This document shows positions 1 through 12,300 of a stretch of DNA of 64,000 bases, piece by piece; position 1 is the stretch's first letter, and each line of letters starts with the position of its first letter. Source of the DNA: Merluccius polli (lineage: Eukaryota > Chordata > Actinopteri > Gadiformes > Merlucciidae); the NCBI GenBank assembly GCA_030340625.1, contig JAOPHQ010004854.1, forward strand, positions 56,001-120,000. Direction: 5' to 3'. Below the pieces are notes generated by a model. It made no database searches and was not told where the DNA came from. It saw nothing but the letters and a program-made list of their open reading frames with translations. The position numbers and the translations under genes are program-made.

Positions 1-2252
1 CATCAGCTATTTCCCCTGGCAATCTCTGACGTACATGCCGAACCTGAGGCTTCTGGACCTGCACAACAACAAGATGTCCTCCATCCCTGCTGAAGCCACC
101 ATGTACATCAAGAATATAACCTATCTGGATCTATCCAGCAATAGTCTCACGACTGTCCCGGCAGAAGTCCTCACAATGTGGCTGAGCGTGAAGCCATCCC
201 AGGACACCGATTTCTCTAAACGAATTCTCGGTGAGGATCAAGCTGTTACATATAGTGGAAGGTTTTTTTTTTGTTAAGCCAGCTTGCATGGCCAGAGGTG
301 GTGGGTTATGTAACATATTACAGTGTCTTGCTGCTGTTTAAAACAAGGTGCATTTAAAAGGATTAGTTGCTCCAATGTGTCCCACTAGTGACAAATACTA
401 ATACTGCATAAAGCTTATCCATTCAGATAGATATATAGACAGATAGATAGATGGATGGATAGATGGATAGACAGACAGATAAATAGATAGATGAATGGAT
501 GGACGAATACATGGATGGGTGGATGGATGAACGGTTGGACTGGATAGCTAGATTTTCCAGACTATTTCATATTGTCACGCTCGGCTTATGATGCGCAGGT
601 CTCCATGACAATCCATGGCTGTGCGACTGTCGGCTGTACGACCTGGTCCAGTTCCAGAAGTCCCCGTCGTCCTCCGTGGCTCTCGTCGACACCCGACTCA
701 AGTGTGCTGCCCCAGAGAACCTCTCGGGGGTCCTCCTCACCGAGGCCGAGCTGCAGCGGTGCCAGGGGCCTCGGGTTCACACGGCCGTGGCCCGGGTCCG
801 GAGCTCGCTGGGCAACAACGTCCTGCTCCGCTGTGGAACAGTCGGAGTCCCCGTCCCGGAGCTGACCTGGTACCGGGCAGACGGCAAGAAGATGAACGGC
901 ACCGGTGAGTTCTGCTGCTCAGCTACATTTTAGTTGATATTGCCAATTGGCCTTATTCACCTATAGCGGCCATCTTGGGTCCATTCTTGGTTCTAAACGC
1001 TAGCAGGTTGTTGGAACTGAATGCGGAATCACACATTCAGTTCCATCACCCTGCGTTGTGTGTTTGCGTAGTGTTTCGAACCAAAATGACCTCCAGGTGA
1101 ATAAGGCCCATGGGCCAATAAGCTAACAGTTTGATTTTCTTTGGAGGTAATGCTCTTACATCTAGACTGTATTGTTTTTCAACAGTTCAAGAGGAGATCT
1201 CGAAGGAGGGAATCATTTGGTCGATCCTGAGTGTGCCTGCGGTCTCCTTCCATGACTCCGGGCGGTACATCTGCAAGGCTACTAACTTTGTGGGCACTGC
1301 AGATGCCATCATCTCCCTGGTCATCACTGACTCCTTCAGATCGGAGGAAGGCGACAGTGTTTCTAAGAGGACCCGAGGGAAGAAGGCCGGCGGCATCGGG
1401 AAGGCAGCGTACCAGGAGAAACTCATTGCCCGGTATGTGCCTCCACCGACCACCGCGGCAGTTCAGCCAGTCATCGAACCTCTCAACGGCCAAGGGGCCA
1501 CCGGAAAATACCAGGTCGAGAGCTACAGCGTTTCTTCATCCGACACTGAGGCGCAAACCGGCGTGCCCAATCCGCCCGGCGAGATGGAGCTGGAGAAGGA
1601 CGTGCTGGTCAACATGGCGGCCAATGCCTCGTCCTTGCAGCAGGTGCCCGAGAAACGGATTGTGCGCTCCGTGAAGGTGATTGGCGACACCGACCACACC
1701 GTCTCCCTCAACTGGCGCGCCCCGATGGCCACTAACACCACAGAGTTCAGCGTCCTGTACGCCGTGTTCGGCGAGCGGGAAATGCGGCGGATCAACGTCG
1801 GTGCCGGCAAGAACCGCATCACCATCGACGGCCTGGTGCCGAAGACCAAGTACATCGCCTGCGTCTGCGTCAAGGGTCTGATCCCCAAGAAGGAGCAGTG
1901 CGTGATCTTCTCGACGGACGAGGCGGCCAGCGCCAGCGGCACCCAGAAGCTCATCAACGTGGTGGTGATCACGGTGGCGTGCGTGATCGCCGTGCCCCTG
2001 ACACTGATCGTGTGCTGCGGGGCACTGAAGAAGCGCTGCCAGAAGCTGCTGGGGAAGCAGTCCAAGGAGATGCAGGACTCTTACGTCACGTTTGAGACCC
2101 TGGCCCCGGGAAACAAGGCCAAGGGGATGGAAGGGGAGTATCTGACCCGGCTGAACCCGGACGAGTCCAACCGGCTGCTCTCGGCGAGGTCCAGCGTGGA
2201 CTCGGAGGCCACGGTCAGGACCGAGGGGCCGCCCAACGAATATTTCTGCTGA
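1..2252 (+). CDS. lrit1: LRIT1, leucine-rich repeat, Ig-like and transmembrane protein 1 (5' partial)
   Basis: Type I membrane protein of the LRIT family; in mammals LRIT1 is a photoreceptor synaptic protein. Exons are 1-230 (entered mid-codon), 599-904 and 1186-2252, joined through GT-AG introns in matching phase to give about 533 residues. Order: LRRs (LRLLDLHNNKM, ITYLDLSSNSL), a cysteine-rich LRR C-cap beginning DNPWLCDCRLYDL, an Ig domain (cysteines in LLRCG and GRYICKA, about residues 135-225), an FN3 domain (about 337-420), one transmembrane helix (INVVVITVACVIAVPLTLIV, about 434-456) and a cytoplasmic tail with LLSARSSVDSEA ending NEYFC. Both tail motifs are hallmarks of LRIT1 rather than LRIT2 or LRIT3. 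About 100 N-terminal residues (signal peptide, N-cap, first LRRs) lie upstream of the window. It is in tandem with lrit2, as in mammals. Whether it is the a or b teleost copy cannot be told. Confidence 0.93.
425..541. repeat. GATA/GGAT-type tetranucleotide microsatellite
   Basis: Degenerate run of gata, gaca and ggat tetranucleotides in the first visible intron of lrit1, ending about 55 bp before the next exon's acceptor. Confidence 0.85.
949..1108. mobile_element. Short TIR element, GGCCTTATTCACCT family (copy 1)
   Basis: The ends form an inverted repeat, GGCCTTATTCACCT at the left and AGGTGAATAAGGCC at the right. The interior carries gcggccatcttgg and ggttctaaacgctagc, also seen at 18748-19018 and 54060-54110. 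It fills most of the lrit1 intron between exons 599-904 and 1186-2252. There is no ORF, so it is probably a non-autonomous element. Confidence 0.6.
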
Positions 2253-2915
2253 TATGATTTCCGCCAGATGTACGGCTCAAAACATTAGAGGGCGCACTTT
2301 GGGCTCTAAGTAGGCCTGTGACTGGACATGCACATGATTGTGTTCAGGGATTTAGGGTAAAGTTAACAAAACACAGAGACTCATATTTCCCTGTCTTAAA
2401 AGATTTGGATGGCACTGCAAGGACTGGATGGATAATGTGACTTTATATTTCGCCGCCTTGCAGGATTATACAGGCCATCGATGATGTTGTGTACGGCGAA
2501 AAAGGGAAATATTTTTCTGTGATCTGACTTTCGTTTTTTTAATGCAATGATTATGTAAAATGTTGTTTTTGTATATGTCATGCACTTTGAAAAGGGGAAC
2601 GACACGCAGAATAATATTTTCTGAACTGTCTAAAATCCATTTTAGTATCCTCTTCTCAGACGTGAACTCACACGTCTCACATGCATTACTTTATTGGTGT
2701 TAGTTGTATACATGTCTACAATGTGTACACTAATGTGTTTTGTAGAAATAATGTAGCAGATTAAGAGTCTATCTGTAAATATATGTTAATGTGCCAGGTT
2801 TCTTTTTGGACTTTAATCCTAAAACACTGAATATTTCTTCATGTGTATACTTATCATCTGAGATGTAAATGTATGTTTGAATGTATGAAAAATAAATATT
2901 TTTGTATGAAAATAT
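2253..2915 (+). other. lrit1: lrit1 3' UTR with poly(A) signal
   Basis: Sequence after the lrit1 stop becomes AT-rich and non-coding. A canonical AATAAA lies at 2891-2896, about 640 bp after the stop, and is the best candidate for the 3' end. The exact cleavage site is not visible. Confidence 0.55.
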
Positions 2916-3466
2916 CTGACAGAAAATGATTCTAAACCTGAATCTAAATTGATGATGTTTTCTTATATGAATCAAATAGAGCATGTTTCAATACTACAAA
3001 ATACTTTTATATAGGCCTATGCCTAACACCCACTGAAACCAAATATCATATATTACTCTCAATGTTCACTTCAATATGTTTACACCACAACATGTTTTTT
3101 TTTAAATGTATTCAGTAATAGGCCTATTCAAATTATTTACTCAATAGTTCACCATGCAAAAATATATATAGGCCTAGTCTACATTTAGATGCGTACAGTA
3201 GGCCTATAGTAGTAGGCTATATATTATAGCATAGTGTATGATCTTATATGTTGACCACTCCCCAGTTAACATCAAGATCGGTGTTCAATGAAATGACTTA
3301 GCAATTACCCAAATGACCTGCTCAAAATAATTATTCCCTGTCTCTCACGTGTCATTCAAAGTCTTAGGGCTTGCGTCAAGGAAGATTAAGGTAATAGGCT
3401 TTCTTTCCCCAACCCCTGGTCACTGAACTGCTCGTCCAGGCCTAGTTCATATGCATCTCTAGAAAT
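2916..3466. other. Intergenic spacer between lrit1 and lrit2
   Basis: About 550 bp, AT-rich, with several scattered copies of the short palindrome taggccta (for example near 3015, 3120, 3172 and 3200). It must hold the lrit2 promoter. No TATA box in a convincing position was seen; gaagattaag near 3380 contains a homeodomain-type TTAATC core on the minus strand. No gene was recognised. Confidence 0.5.
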
Positions 3467-5843
3467 ATGGCCACGTCTGGTGTCGCCTTATCCATCGTGT
3501 TGGCATTCAACCTCATAACTCCGGGATCATTCACCTGTCTGATCGGCTGCTCGTGCACAGATGACAGCACCGGCAGGTGGGCGTTGCTTATTGTTTACTC
3601 CTTATTGTTTACTGCTCGAGCATATAACTCTGAAGAAAGAGCTACGTTCACTTATTTTAGTGCTATTATCTTATCCCCTCTTGGTTTGTTTGTTGTCCAG
3701 ATCTCTACTTTGTATGGAAACCTCCATGGATCGCATCCCGGGAGAAATTCCGCACCGCTTAACGAAAATCCGAATCGAAAACTCGCACCTGAGCGAGTTG
3801 CCGCGCGGGTCGTTTTCTCGCGTGGGCGATCACCTGGTGTACCTGTGGCTCAACTTCAACCGCATCGCCCTCATGGACGCGCAAAGCCTGGAGGGCCTGG
3901 GAAACCTCACGGAGCTGCGGCTCCAGGGGAACAGGCTCGGTTCGGTGCCGTGGACGGCGTTCCGGGACGCGCCCAACCTGAAGGTCTTGGACCTGAAGCG
4001 CAACCGACTGGACGTGGTCCCGGGACACGCCCTGAGACACTTACCCGGCCTGACCTACTTAGACCTATCCTCCAACCGGCTGAGCGTCATCTCGCAAGAT
4101 GTCTTCCTCACCTGGCCTCTCTATATCGTGGCCGAGAAGGCGTGGGGCAAAGAGGGCTTGGTCTCCAACGTGGTGTTGGCGCTGCACGACAATCCGTGGC
4201 TGTGCGACTGCCGCCTCAAGGGTTTCGTCGAGTTCATCCGAGCCCTGAGCCCTCCCCTGATACTCGTCAACTCGTACCTGACGTGCGCGGGACCCGACCC
4301 CAGAGCCGGCCGGCTCTTCCACGAGCTGAGCCTGAAAACGTGCGTGAAACCCGCGGCGTCCGCCGCCGAGGCGAGCGTCGCGGCCCCCCTGGGTGCCAGC
4401 GCCACGCTCCGCTGCGTGGCGAAGGCGCGCCCCTGGCCCACCATCCAGTGGTCGTACAGTATGAGGATTATAAGAGGATTTTCTGGTAAGGTTGTTTTTT
4501 TTTTCCTCATAACTTGTTATCATCCCGCGGCTTAACGTGATGTATCTGAAACTTGCAGGGGGGACATCTGGCCAATGAAGCTATTTAGAAACACATAGTG
4601 TGCCTATACTGGCTGTTAAGGCTGTACTGTTCGTTAAGTCTCCTTATCTGCTTTAACATTTACGTTCGCAAAGTCGTGGTGCCGCATGTAAAATAAATCA
4701 AGTGCCATTCATCGGTGCTGTAGAGAATATCTCTGTGAGATGTGTGACAATTTAGATTTCAGACCGCTCCCGGCATATTTCTGACCAATCAGGGCATCTC
4801 TTCCATGATTGGTTCGGATAATTCATTATCTGTCAATCGCAGGTGCGTGAAATGCAACACTTCTCAATTGCGGGGTGGTGGGAGCAGAGAGGGAGGGGAC
4901 GTCTTTTTGTGTTGTTTAGTTGAGTTCCAAAATGTTGCTCTCCTCTTTACAACTCTCGAATCTCAACTACAGCACCTTTAAGCGTAGGCTATATAGGCCC
5001 TTTACTGACACAATCCGAACTCATCTGACAGATTGTTTTATCTTTACAGTCACCGAAACGCACGTGGACGAGGAGAGCGTCAGCTCCACGCTCGTGATAC
5101 CCTCGCTGCACCCGGCCGACCGCGGGTTGTACACCTGTACGGCCAACAACTTCATTGGAAATGCCTCAGCTACCGTCTCGGTCGACATCCGAGCGAACAA
5201 CGCAACCGCTCCCGTCCCCCCACCTGACCCCATGCTGGCACCCGAAGACGATAATGTCTTCATTGACGTCCGCATCACCAAGCAGACAGTGTACGGGATC
5301 ACGCTGGAGTGGGACGCGGCCACGCACGAGCCCACCGCGGAGACATGGTACACGGTCCACTTTGGGAAACGCGACGCGGCCAAAAAGGAGACGATCGACA
5401 TCGGCCCCGGCATCAACAGCTACTCTGTCAAGGACTTGCAGCCTGTCACGAAGTACGAGGTGTGCGTGACGCTGAAGAACCAGCCGCCCCGCGAGGGCCA
5501 GTGCGTCGTGTTCATGACGGGCAGCGACGTCAGCGAGATGGAGCAGCGCGAGAGGTTGATCCACATCGTGGTGATCGTGTGCGCCATGGTGCTCGCCGTT
5601 CCCGCGGGCATGTACGCGTGCACCACGGAGGCGCGGTTCAGCTGCCCTGCGTGCTGCAGAAACCCGTGGAAGTTGAGCAGGATGCGCGGGCAGGAGCTGC
5701 AGGACGGGGCGAGACAGGGCGCGTTCGACAGCCTGCAGGCCGCGAGCGACGAAGGCCTGTGCCGCGACTCGGCGGAGAGCCAGAGCGCCAGGCCCAGGTC
5801 GGAGGACCGAGGCAAAGGAGGGAGTGCGGCTCAGCTATATTAG
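3467..5843 (+). CDS. lrit2: LRIT2, leucine-rich repeat, Ig-like and transmembrane protein 2
   Basis: Complete three-exon gene: 3467-3576, 3701-4485 and 5050-5843, total 562 residues, close to the roughly 550 of mammalian LRIT2. The start is the first ATG, opening a signal peptide (MATSGVALSIVLAFNLITPG) followed by the cysteine N-cap CLIGCSC. LRRs follow (about 60-190, including LVYLWLNFNRIAL and LKVLDLKRNRLDV), then an LRR C-cap from DNPWLCDCRLKGF (about 200-250), an Ig domain split by intron 2 (TLRCVAKARP to GLYTCTANNFIG), an FN3 domain (about 369-455), a transmembrane helix (LIHIVVIVCAMVLAVPAGMY, about 468-490) and a tail of about 70 residues. Motifs NPWLCDC, ILVNSYL and GPGINSY are shared with mammalian LRIT2. 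Intron 1 is only 124 bp. The gene converges on cdhr1, the same arrangement as in mammals. The biochemical role is poorly known; a retinal adhesion or synaptic receptor is inferred from the family. Confidence 0.95.
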
Positions 5844-6520
5844 CTTCGACATGCCCACTAAAGTGACAACCAGGGGTGCAGATCTGATGTCAGGATTGGG
5901 GGGGACACAAAAGTGTTTTTTTGGCCGTATGCAACTCATACCATGCCGCCATATTACTCAAAAAGTACTGCACAGGGAATCATTTATTGTGCTTACCTTT
6001 CTTGTTTATTTGTCCTGAACAGCCAACAGCGCGTATCACTGCTTACTTAGGCTAACTGTTATATTAATAGATCATAATTTAAAGGGTCTCGGCATGTAAT
6101 GTCTACTCATGTTTATCTTTCGCCTCCCTCCAACTCTCCCAGATCCCCAATTCTTCTCACCATCTTTCAGTGTATGGGACTACTTTATGCATGACTAATT
6201 GATATGGATGAATATCAAAATATGAAGCCCTAACCAAGTTGTGTAAACTAACTGATCATGTTTTTAGATCATGTTTGAAGTCTGAAAATACATTTGTTCA
6301 AATTTGAATAATTTAGGGTATTTTTATTGGAGGGACAGGTCCCCCCCCCCCCCCCATCCCCCGTCCCCGGGATCTGCACCCATGACTACATCAAAGAAAT
6401 TAATCTCCCAAAGTGGATTTGACTGATTGTCTGTTTATTTCTCAGAGATATCTTATCTCAAAATGAACAATTGCCTTTTTCCTTGTTAGGGAGATTCCTT
6501 ATCAATAAAATTCAAATAGC
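5844..6520 (+). other. lrit2: lrit2 3' UTR and candidate poly(A) signal
   Basis: AT-rich non-coding sequence after the lrit2 stop. AATAAA occurs at 6504-6509 and again near 6641. A 14-base C run sits at about 6341-6354. Which signal is used cannot be decided from sequence. Confidence 0.45.
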
Positions 6521-6930
6521 CGAATGTGTGTTTAGGCCTAAGCATGTGTACTTTTTTTTATAATGTGTCTTGAATGTTTTGATACATGTTAAAAGTACGC
6601 TAGAATCGCTAACGTGCATGCCTTTGTTTTCCTGCTTTGGAAATAAAACCTGTCTGTTCATTCAATGATAGTGAAATGATTAAAAGTCGATTAAAAATGT
6701 GTTCTTGTGATCAGGCAGACTTTTACTTTGGTGTTGCTTTCCTTTTGGACCGTTGCAATGGGAACAGAATGGGGTGGATTAACAGAAGGGCAAAGATAAA
6801 GGTTGAGACATTTTTTTTAGCACAATCATTCAGAGGATTTGTTACATAAGCAATGTTTTCCCAGCGCTAATACATACTCTGCTAAGGAGATTAAAGCGCT
6901 TTTCTGTCTGTCTTGTCAAGCCCATGAAAC

Positions 6931-7153
6931 AGAGAGGGGGGAGAGATGGAGAGGGAGAGAGGAGAAATGAGGGGGGGGGAGAGGTTAGAGAGAGGAAGAG
7001 AAAGGGGAGAAGAGAGAGAGAAGAGAGAGAGAGCAAGAGAGTGGGGCAAGAGAAAGAAAAAGAGGGGAGAGGAAGGTGGAGAGAGAGAGGGGAGAGGAAG
7101 GAGAGAGAGGGGAGAGGGAAGGAGAGGGGATGGGGAAGGAGAGAGAGAGAGCG
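6931..7153. repeat. Polypurine (GA/GGA-rich) tract
   Basis: About 220 bases almost entirely A and G on the plus strand (gagaga, gggga, gaaag mixtures). It lies in the spacer where lrit2 and cdhr1 converge. Apparent ORFs on both strands here are low-complexity artefacts. Confidence 0.9.
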
Positions 7154-7606
7154 CTATCGAATACATCTGATTCTATCTGCTGCCAGGTGTACAGGTATAC
7201 TGTATACGTTGATTAAAAAAATAATTATGGTGATTTTGACTTGTTCACACAATGACATGAACATGAATTAATGAATAACGCACGATGCATATGAATAGCA
7301 TCACTGAGTTCTCAGTCATGAAATCAGTGATCAGATTGTTTCAGTAACACCTGCTGTGAAACAAAATGTGTATGAAATATGAATTTACTTAGAGTAAAAC
7401 ATTTTTTCGATGTACTATCATTCCTTTCAGGCAGGTGATCAAAATAGAAACTAAATATAATACAAATAAATAAAGCAGTCTTTAGTCCTGCTAAAATATA
7501 ATAATAGTCCACTGCTGAAATATTAACCCTTACATTTGTCGAAAAATATGTCAACTAACTTTGAGACCTTGAAATTAGCACACAAGGCAAACATATGTTT
7601 TAGATA
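7154..7606. other. Convergent intergenic spacer, no gene seen
   Basis: AT-rich sequence between the polypurine tract and the likely 3' end of cdhr1. No conserved coding signal on either strand. Confidence 0.5.
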
Positions 7607-7612
7607 TTTATT
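7607..7612 (-). promoter_or_regulatory. cdhr1: Candidate poly(A) signal for long cdhr1 transcript
   Basis: The plus strand reads TTTATT, so the minus strand carries AATAAA about 1.15 kb downstream of the cdhr1 stop at 8752. The sequence between (7613-8751) is non-coding and would be the 3' UTR; it contains a poly(A) run on the plus strand at about 8057-8072. Confidence 0.4.
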
Positions 7613-8751
7613 CAAAATCAGGACGGTACAAAGACATTACAAACAACAGGTCACATAAAAGGGACAGGCAAGTGTAATATATTATATACAGGTTAATATA
7701 TGAATAGAGAAATGTGTAACAATAGTTTTGCCTCTAGGTTTAAAGGCATTGGACAAGAACAAAGACAGTTATCATACAGTTAGCTGTATTGCGAGCCACG
7801 TAACAAGCGGTATACATTTTATAATACATGAAATTCTGAATTTAAACACCCCAAGTCTTCACAAGTGAAGTTAGATGTAGATTACTTAACAATACTAAGG
7901 ATGATTTAAATCATGCTGTACAGCTTCATTAGTACTCTACTGCTAAATCTGATTATTTGTTCTGCACCATGCTCACATACTAGGCCTAAATGGTTTTGCA
8001 ATGCCCCATTTCCCCTCCAAATTAAATATATAAAATATTAAATAAATAAAAGGGTAAAAAAAAAAAAAAAAAGGTTAAGGAGATTTATGATGTTTATGTC
8101 GTATAAAAGCATTTTTAGGATAACAAATGTTTTTCTGGTAAATAAGAAAGAAAACAATTTCAAATGCCCACAGCGGCACATCATAATCATACATAATCAT
8201 ACATACAAAAAATACAAAGAAGGAAAATAAGTTACGTTCCAAGCAGCTGATATGCAAAGACAATACTACACAGTTCCTTTAGCACTTTATATGAATAGCC
8301 ATAACTCTTAACTGTTGTTCAGCTGCATCTTCCTCTGGCAAGCAATATTATCTACATTTTTTAAATATTATTTAACATTCCATGGATTCAAGATTGTATA
8401 CGCTTTTCAGGAAATCATTTTGGGGCCGTTGTATAGGCAGTAATTCTTATTAATCCTCTTCCTGGGTAATTTTGAGAAGTGCTTCTTTGTTAACATGGTG
8501 TCACTGTCCTCAAGATGGCAGTGTGGAGAGCATCTCAGGGGAATAACACTACCGCGCCTTTTCATACTCCCGCCGCCCTGATCACGTCAACTTGCACTGG
8601 ATCACTACGTTTCACCGACATTATTTTAGCATGCAGCCCACTAGATGATTCTCCGTTTGGGACGGTAGGAGGAGGAGCACCACTGAGTGATGGCAGCTCG
8701 ACCGCGTCTCCAGGAGGGAACCGGCCAGCCAGCTAGCGCGACGGTGGCCGA

Positions 8752-9306
8752 TCAGTAGTAGCCCTGATTGCTCTCGTTGATCTTCTGCTCCAGCTTCATC
8801 TTCAGCTCCGACACCAAGGCAGAGCTCATGGTCCCCTCCCGGCTGCCGCCGCCGCGGCTGGTCTTGGTCTTCTTGAAGCTCCTGGAGGCCAGGGCACCGG
8901 AGATGGTGGGCAGCACGCGGGGCCTCTCGCTTGTCTTCACGTTGCCCGATGACGACGCCGACGGCGGCGGTGGCGGCAAGCACGGTGCGTTGGGCGGCGG
9001 TGGCTTCATGCGGGTTGCCGCAGCGACGCTGCTGCCCTCGGGGTCGTCGACGAGGAACTTGCCGGCAGGACCGGCATCTCTGAAAATGGGCATTCTGAAG
9101 GACCAGGGGGGTTCTGGGTGGCGGGGGCGCCTCCGGATGATGCGCCGCGCCGGCGTGATCCTGTTTGACTTTGTGTTGCGTAAGTACATAGCGGTGGAAA
9201 GGAACACAGTCGCGCCTACCAATATGCTAATGATACCCGTGACCATGCCTAGCACTTTCATAGGACTGCCCCTATTTTTCTTTAAAAAGGCCGCCATGAG
9301 AGGAGT
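8752..9306 (-). other. cdhr1: cdhr1 last exon, long form (17b)
   Basis: The acceptor cttttacag is followed in phase 0 by TPLMAAFLKKNRGSPMKVLG, a transmembrane helix, the basic juxtamembrane stretch NTKSNRITPARRIIRRRPR and a proline-rich tail ending ELKMKLEQKINESNQGYY. 184 codons plus stop at 8752-8754. This matches the canonical mammalian CDHR1 C-terminus (MAAFL, NPMK, KSNK motifs). Confidence 0.92.
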
Positions 9307-12300
9307 CTGTAAAAGAGCACAAATACAACACTTATAATCACACCCAAGGGGGTCTGAACGCAAGCAGCAAGACACCATTCGTCCGTGGAATGCAATGTAT
9401 GAGAAATGGATGAGCAAAGCACTGACAGAGGAGGCCCAGACAACCGATGTCTACCTCTTCCGCTGCTGACGCACTGCTACAAAAGCTTTCACACACTCAC
9501 CCACCTGAGTCGCCGACTTCCCCTTTGTCTCATGCAACGGCAAAGGCAAAGCTAAGCGCTAGAGCTTCTGCACGCGGCTAGTTGCTGGGAATGCATCTTT
9601 TGCAGTTTTTGATGAAGGCGTTGCAGGCATATGGAGTGCTATGTGTGTGGTTGCGAACACAGATGCTTCATTAGGTGGTTGTTTTTTTTAGTTACTTAGA
9701 CGGCCACCATTGACTGACATTCTTATATAAAAAAAACTGTTCAGATAAATCTTGACAGCTATGGTATAAAATATCAAAACTATTCCTATTCAGTTATAAA
9801 ATTATTTTATTATTAAAATATATACACATAAAAAAATATCTATTTTATCCGGCATAATGAGCTGAAAAATGTTATTATAATATATGATATTATATGATAT
9901 TGTTTTTGCTAGGTGTGTTTGAGTTCTCTTTTACAGACAATAGAAAAACTAAATATGGAACCTTGAGTTTTGCCTACAAATGCCTGTTGCGGTTTCAACG
10001 TCACTTGGCCCGGCGGATCACTTTAATGTAGTTACTCTCGGGGCGAATGCGTGACTTTTTCACCGCGTTACAGTACAGGATGGTGGATATGCAGACGGTG
10101 ACTAGAATGAGTGTGATGACAATGCTGACACACATCCCAAACACGGTCAGCGGACGCTTGCTGAGGCCCAAGAAGTAGGACACGATGCGAGCTTTGATCT
10201 GAAAGCACAACAAAATCCACGACACAGAGACACAACACCGAGAGAGCACCGGGCGTCACCTCATCATGTAACCAAGGCAACGAAACACAAAACACGTCAC
10301 GTGATGCATCCACAAGATTACACCGACACTAGAAATAATACAAAGAATATCGTCCAAAAAGCCGTGAATATAGGAGGGTTTCAATCACGTGATCTGAAGT
10401 TCCATGAAAGAAGTCCAAGCCGCCATCTTGGTACTGCTTGACCAAACATTGTAAAATAACCGAGCGACCAGTTGTTATTAGTCTTCATTATAATAATTGT
10501 GAGAAAGCATCAAGATGGTGCCTGACATCACGTGAAACCCTCCTATGAAACGTAATAAGAGAGCGGTTGAAATAATGATCATGATAAAGTGCATGGAAAT
10601 GGCTTCCTAAACAATAACGGTGTGAATAACAGCTGGGTACACTAACCCTAAAGTGATGATGATGACGATGGACAAGCCTTCCCTGGATAGCGCTACAAGC
10701 ATGCAAGGGGCTCAGGAGCAGGGAGCAGATGAGGAGGTGGGGGGTGGGGATGTGGGCATGTGGGGGGGGTTGGTCTTACCGCCTCGGTGATATCGATGTT
10801 GAGCACGGCCGTGGTGCTGAAGGAGGGAGAGCCGCGATCCCGGGCCTCCACCACCAGCGACCACTTGCAGTCGTGCTGCTGGGTGATATTGTGGATGATC
10901 TCCATGGACTTGATGTAGGGCTTGAGGTTGATCTCGCCCGTGTTGCAGTCGATGTCGAAGATGTTGTTGGGGTCGGCCTTCATGATGGAGTACTCGATGA
11001 CGTTGTTGGGGGATTCGGCGTCTTCGTCCACCGCCTGTGGAAGTGGATGTTTTTTTTATGAATGATGCATATGATGCATATGATATGTGTGTGTGTGTGT
11101 GTGTGTGTGAATGGTGTTTCAAAAAGGGATGAATGTATCGCACTCTTTCAATGCAATGTCCAATTTGAGTGCAAAAATGTTGGTTGGTTGGTGTTGTTTT
11201 TTTGGGGCGAAACTGTACTACAATTAAATCTACTAATCTAATTCAATGATTTTTATTGAAAAGTAAAGATGGTGGTTGGAATATACAGTAAACCTTAACA
11301 TGTAAAAGATTTTCCCCGCAAGAAAAATCTCAGATGAATTTGCCATAATATAAAAAAAAATCCTAGTCACCTTCTAACATATTCTGTATCAACAACATTC
11401 TCCCGATGTGATACCCATTTTAGGCTATTTTTAACAATATGGTAAATGGTAACTGGACTGCATTTATATAACACTTTATATAACCAGTGGCCGCTCAAAG
11501 TGCTTTACAATTTTACCTCCCATTCACCCATTCATACACCGACATGTCAGCCATGGTTGCCAGACAACCTGCTCTACCTCCTGATCTACCACCGCCCTAT
11601 TAGCATAATACGTAATAATACGTCTCCCACCCATCTGCGTTGTCTTCCCCCCTGATCAGATCCGGCTGTACCTCTATTCTCACGGGTGCGCCGATTATCA
11701 TGGTCTTTTCCAGCAAGCTCTCGAGGAACTCGGGAGAGTGGTCGTTGAGGTCCAGCACGGTGACGAAGACCTCGGCCAGGCTGTACTCCCCCTCCCCGTC
11801 CTCTGCCTTCACGTAGAAGTTGTACTTGGACCGGGCCTCCGCGTCCAGGGAGGCCCAAGGCTGAGTGGAGATGACCCCCGAGGAGTAGTGGATGGAGAAT
11901 CTGGGGAGCCCAAAGAAAACAGTTGAGAGTCTTAATCACAAAGGCTGCATTGCCTTCAGGTTACAGGTCTTAAATTAGGGCTGCAATGGCAACAGAAAAT
12001 TAATCAAATTTAATTTTGATAATCAAGTAATCATTTAAGTCATTAATCAAGTAACAACAAATAATTGCTGCTTAGTGTGGAAGTTCAATTCAAGTATTTA
12101 ATTCATTCATCATTCTTTTGGCTGCTTGTCAGATAAAGCAAGCACATGTAAGACATCACTTTGGACTCTGTGATGTAGTTTGCTATTATTTATTACATTT
12201 TATAGACTAAATTATTAATCGGGGGGGAAAAAAAGTTAGATTAATTGACTATTAAAATAACCGTTAGTTGCAGCCTTAGTCTCAACGGGGAAATCGGATT

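Noticed and set aside
3467..4489. A single 340-codon ORF starting at the lrit2 ATG
   Set aside because: It reads through the 124-bp first intron into the wrong frame of exon 2. Splicing 3576 to 3701 restores the LRIT2 frame.
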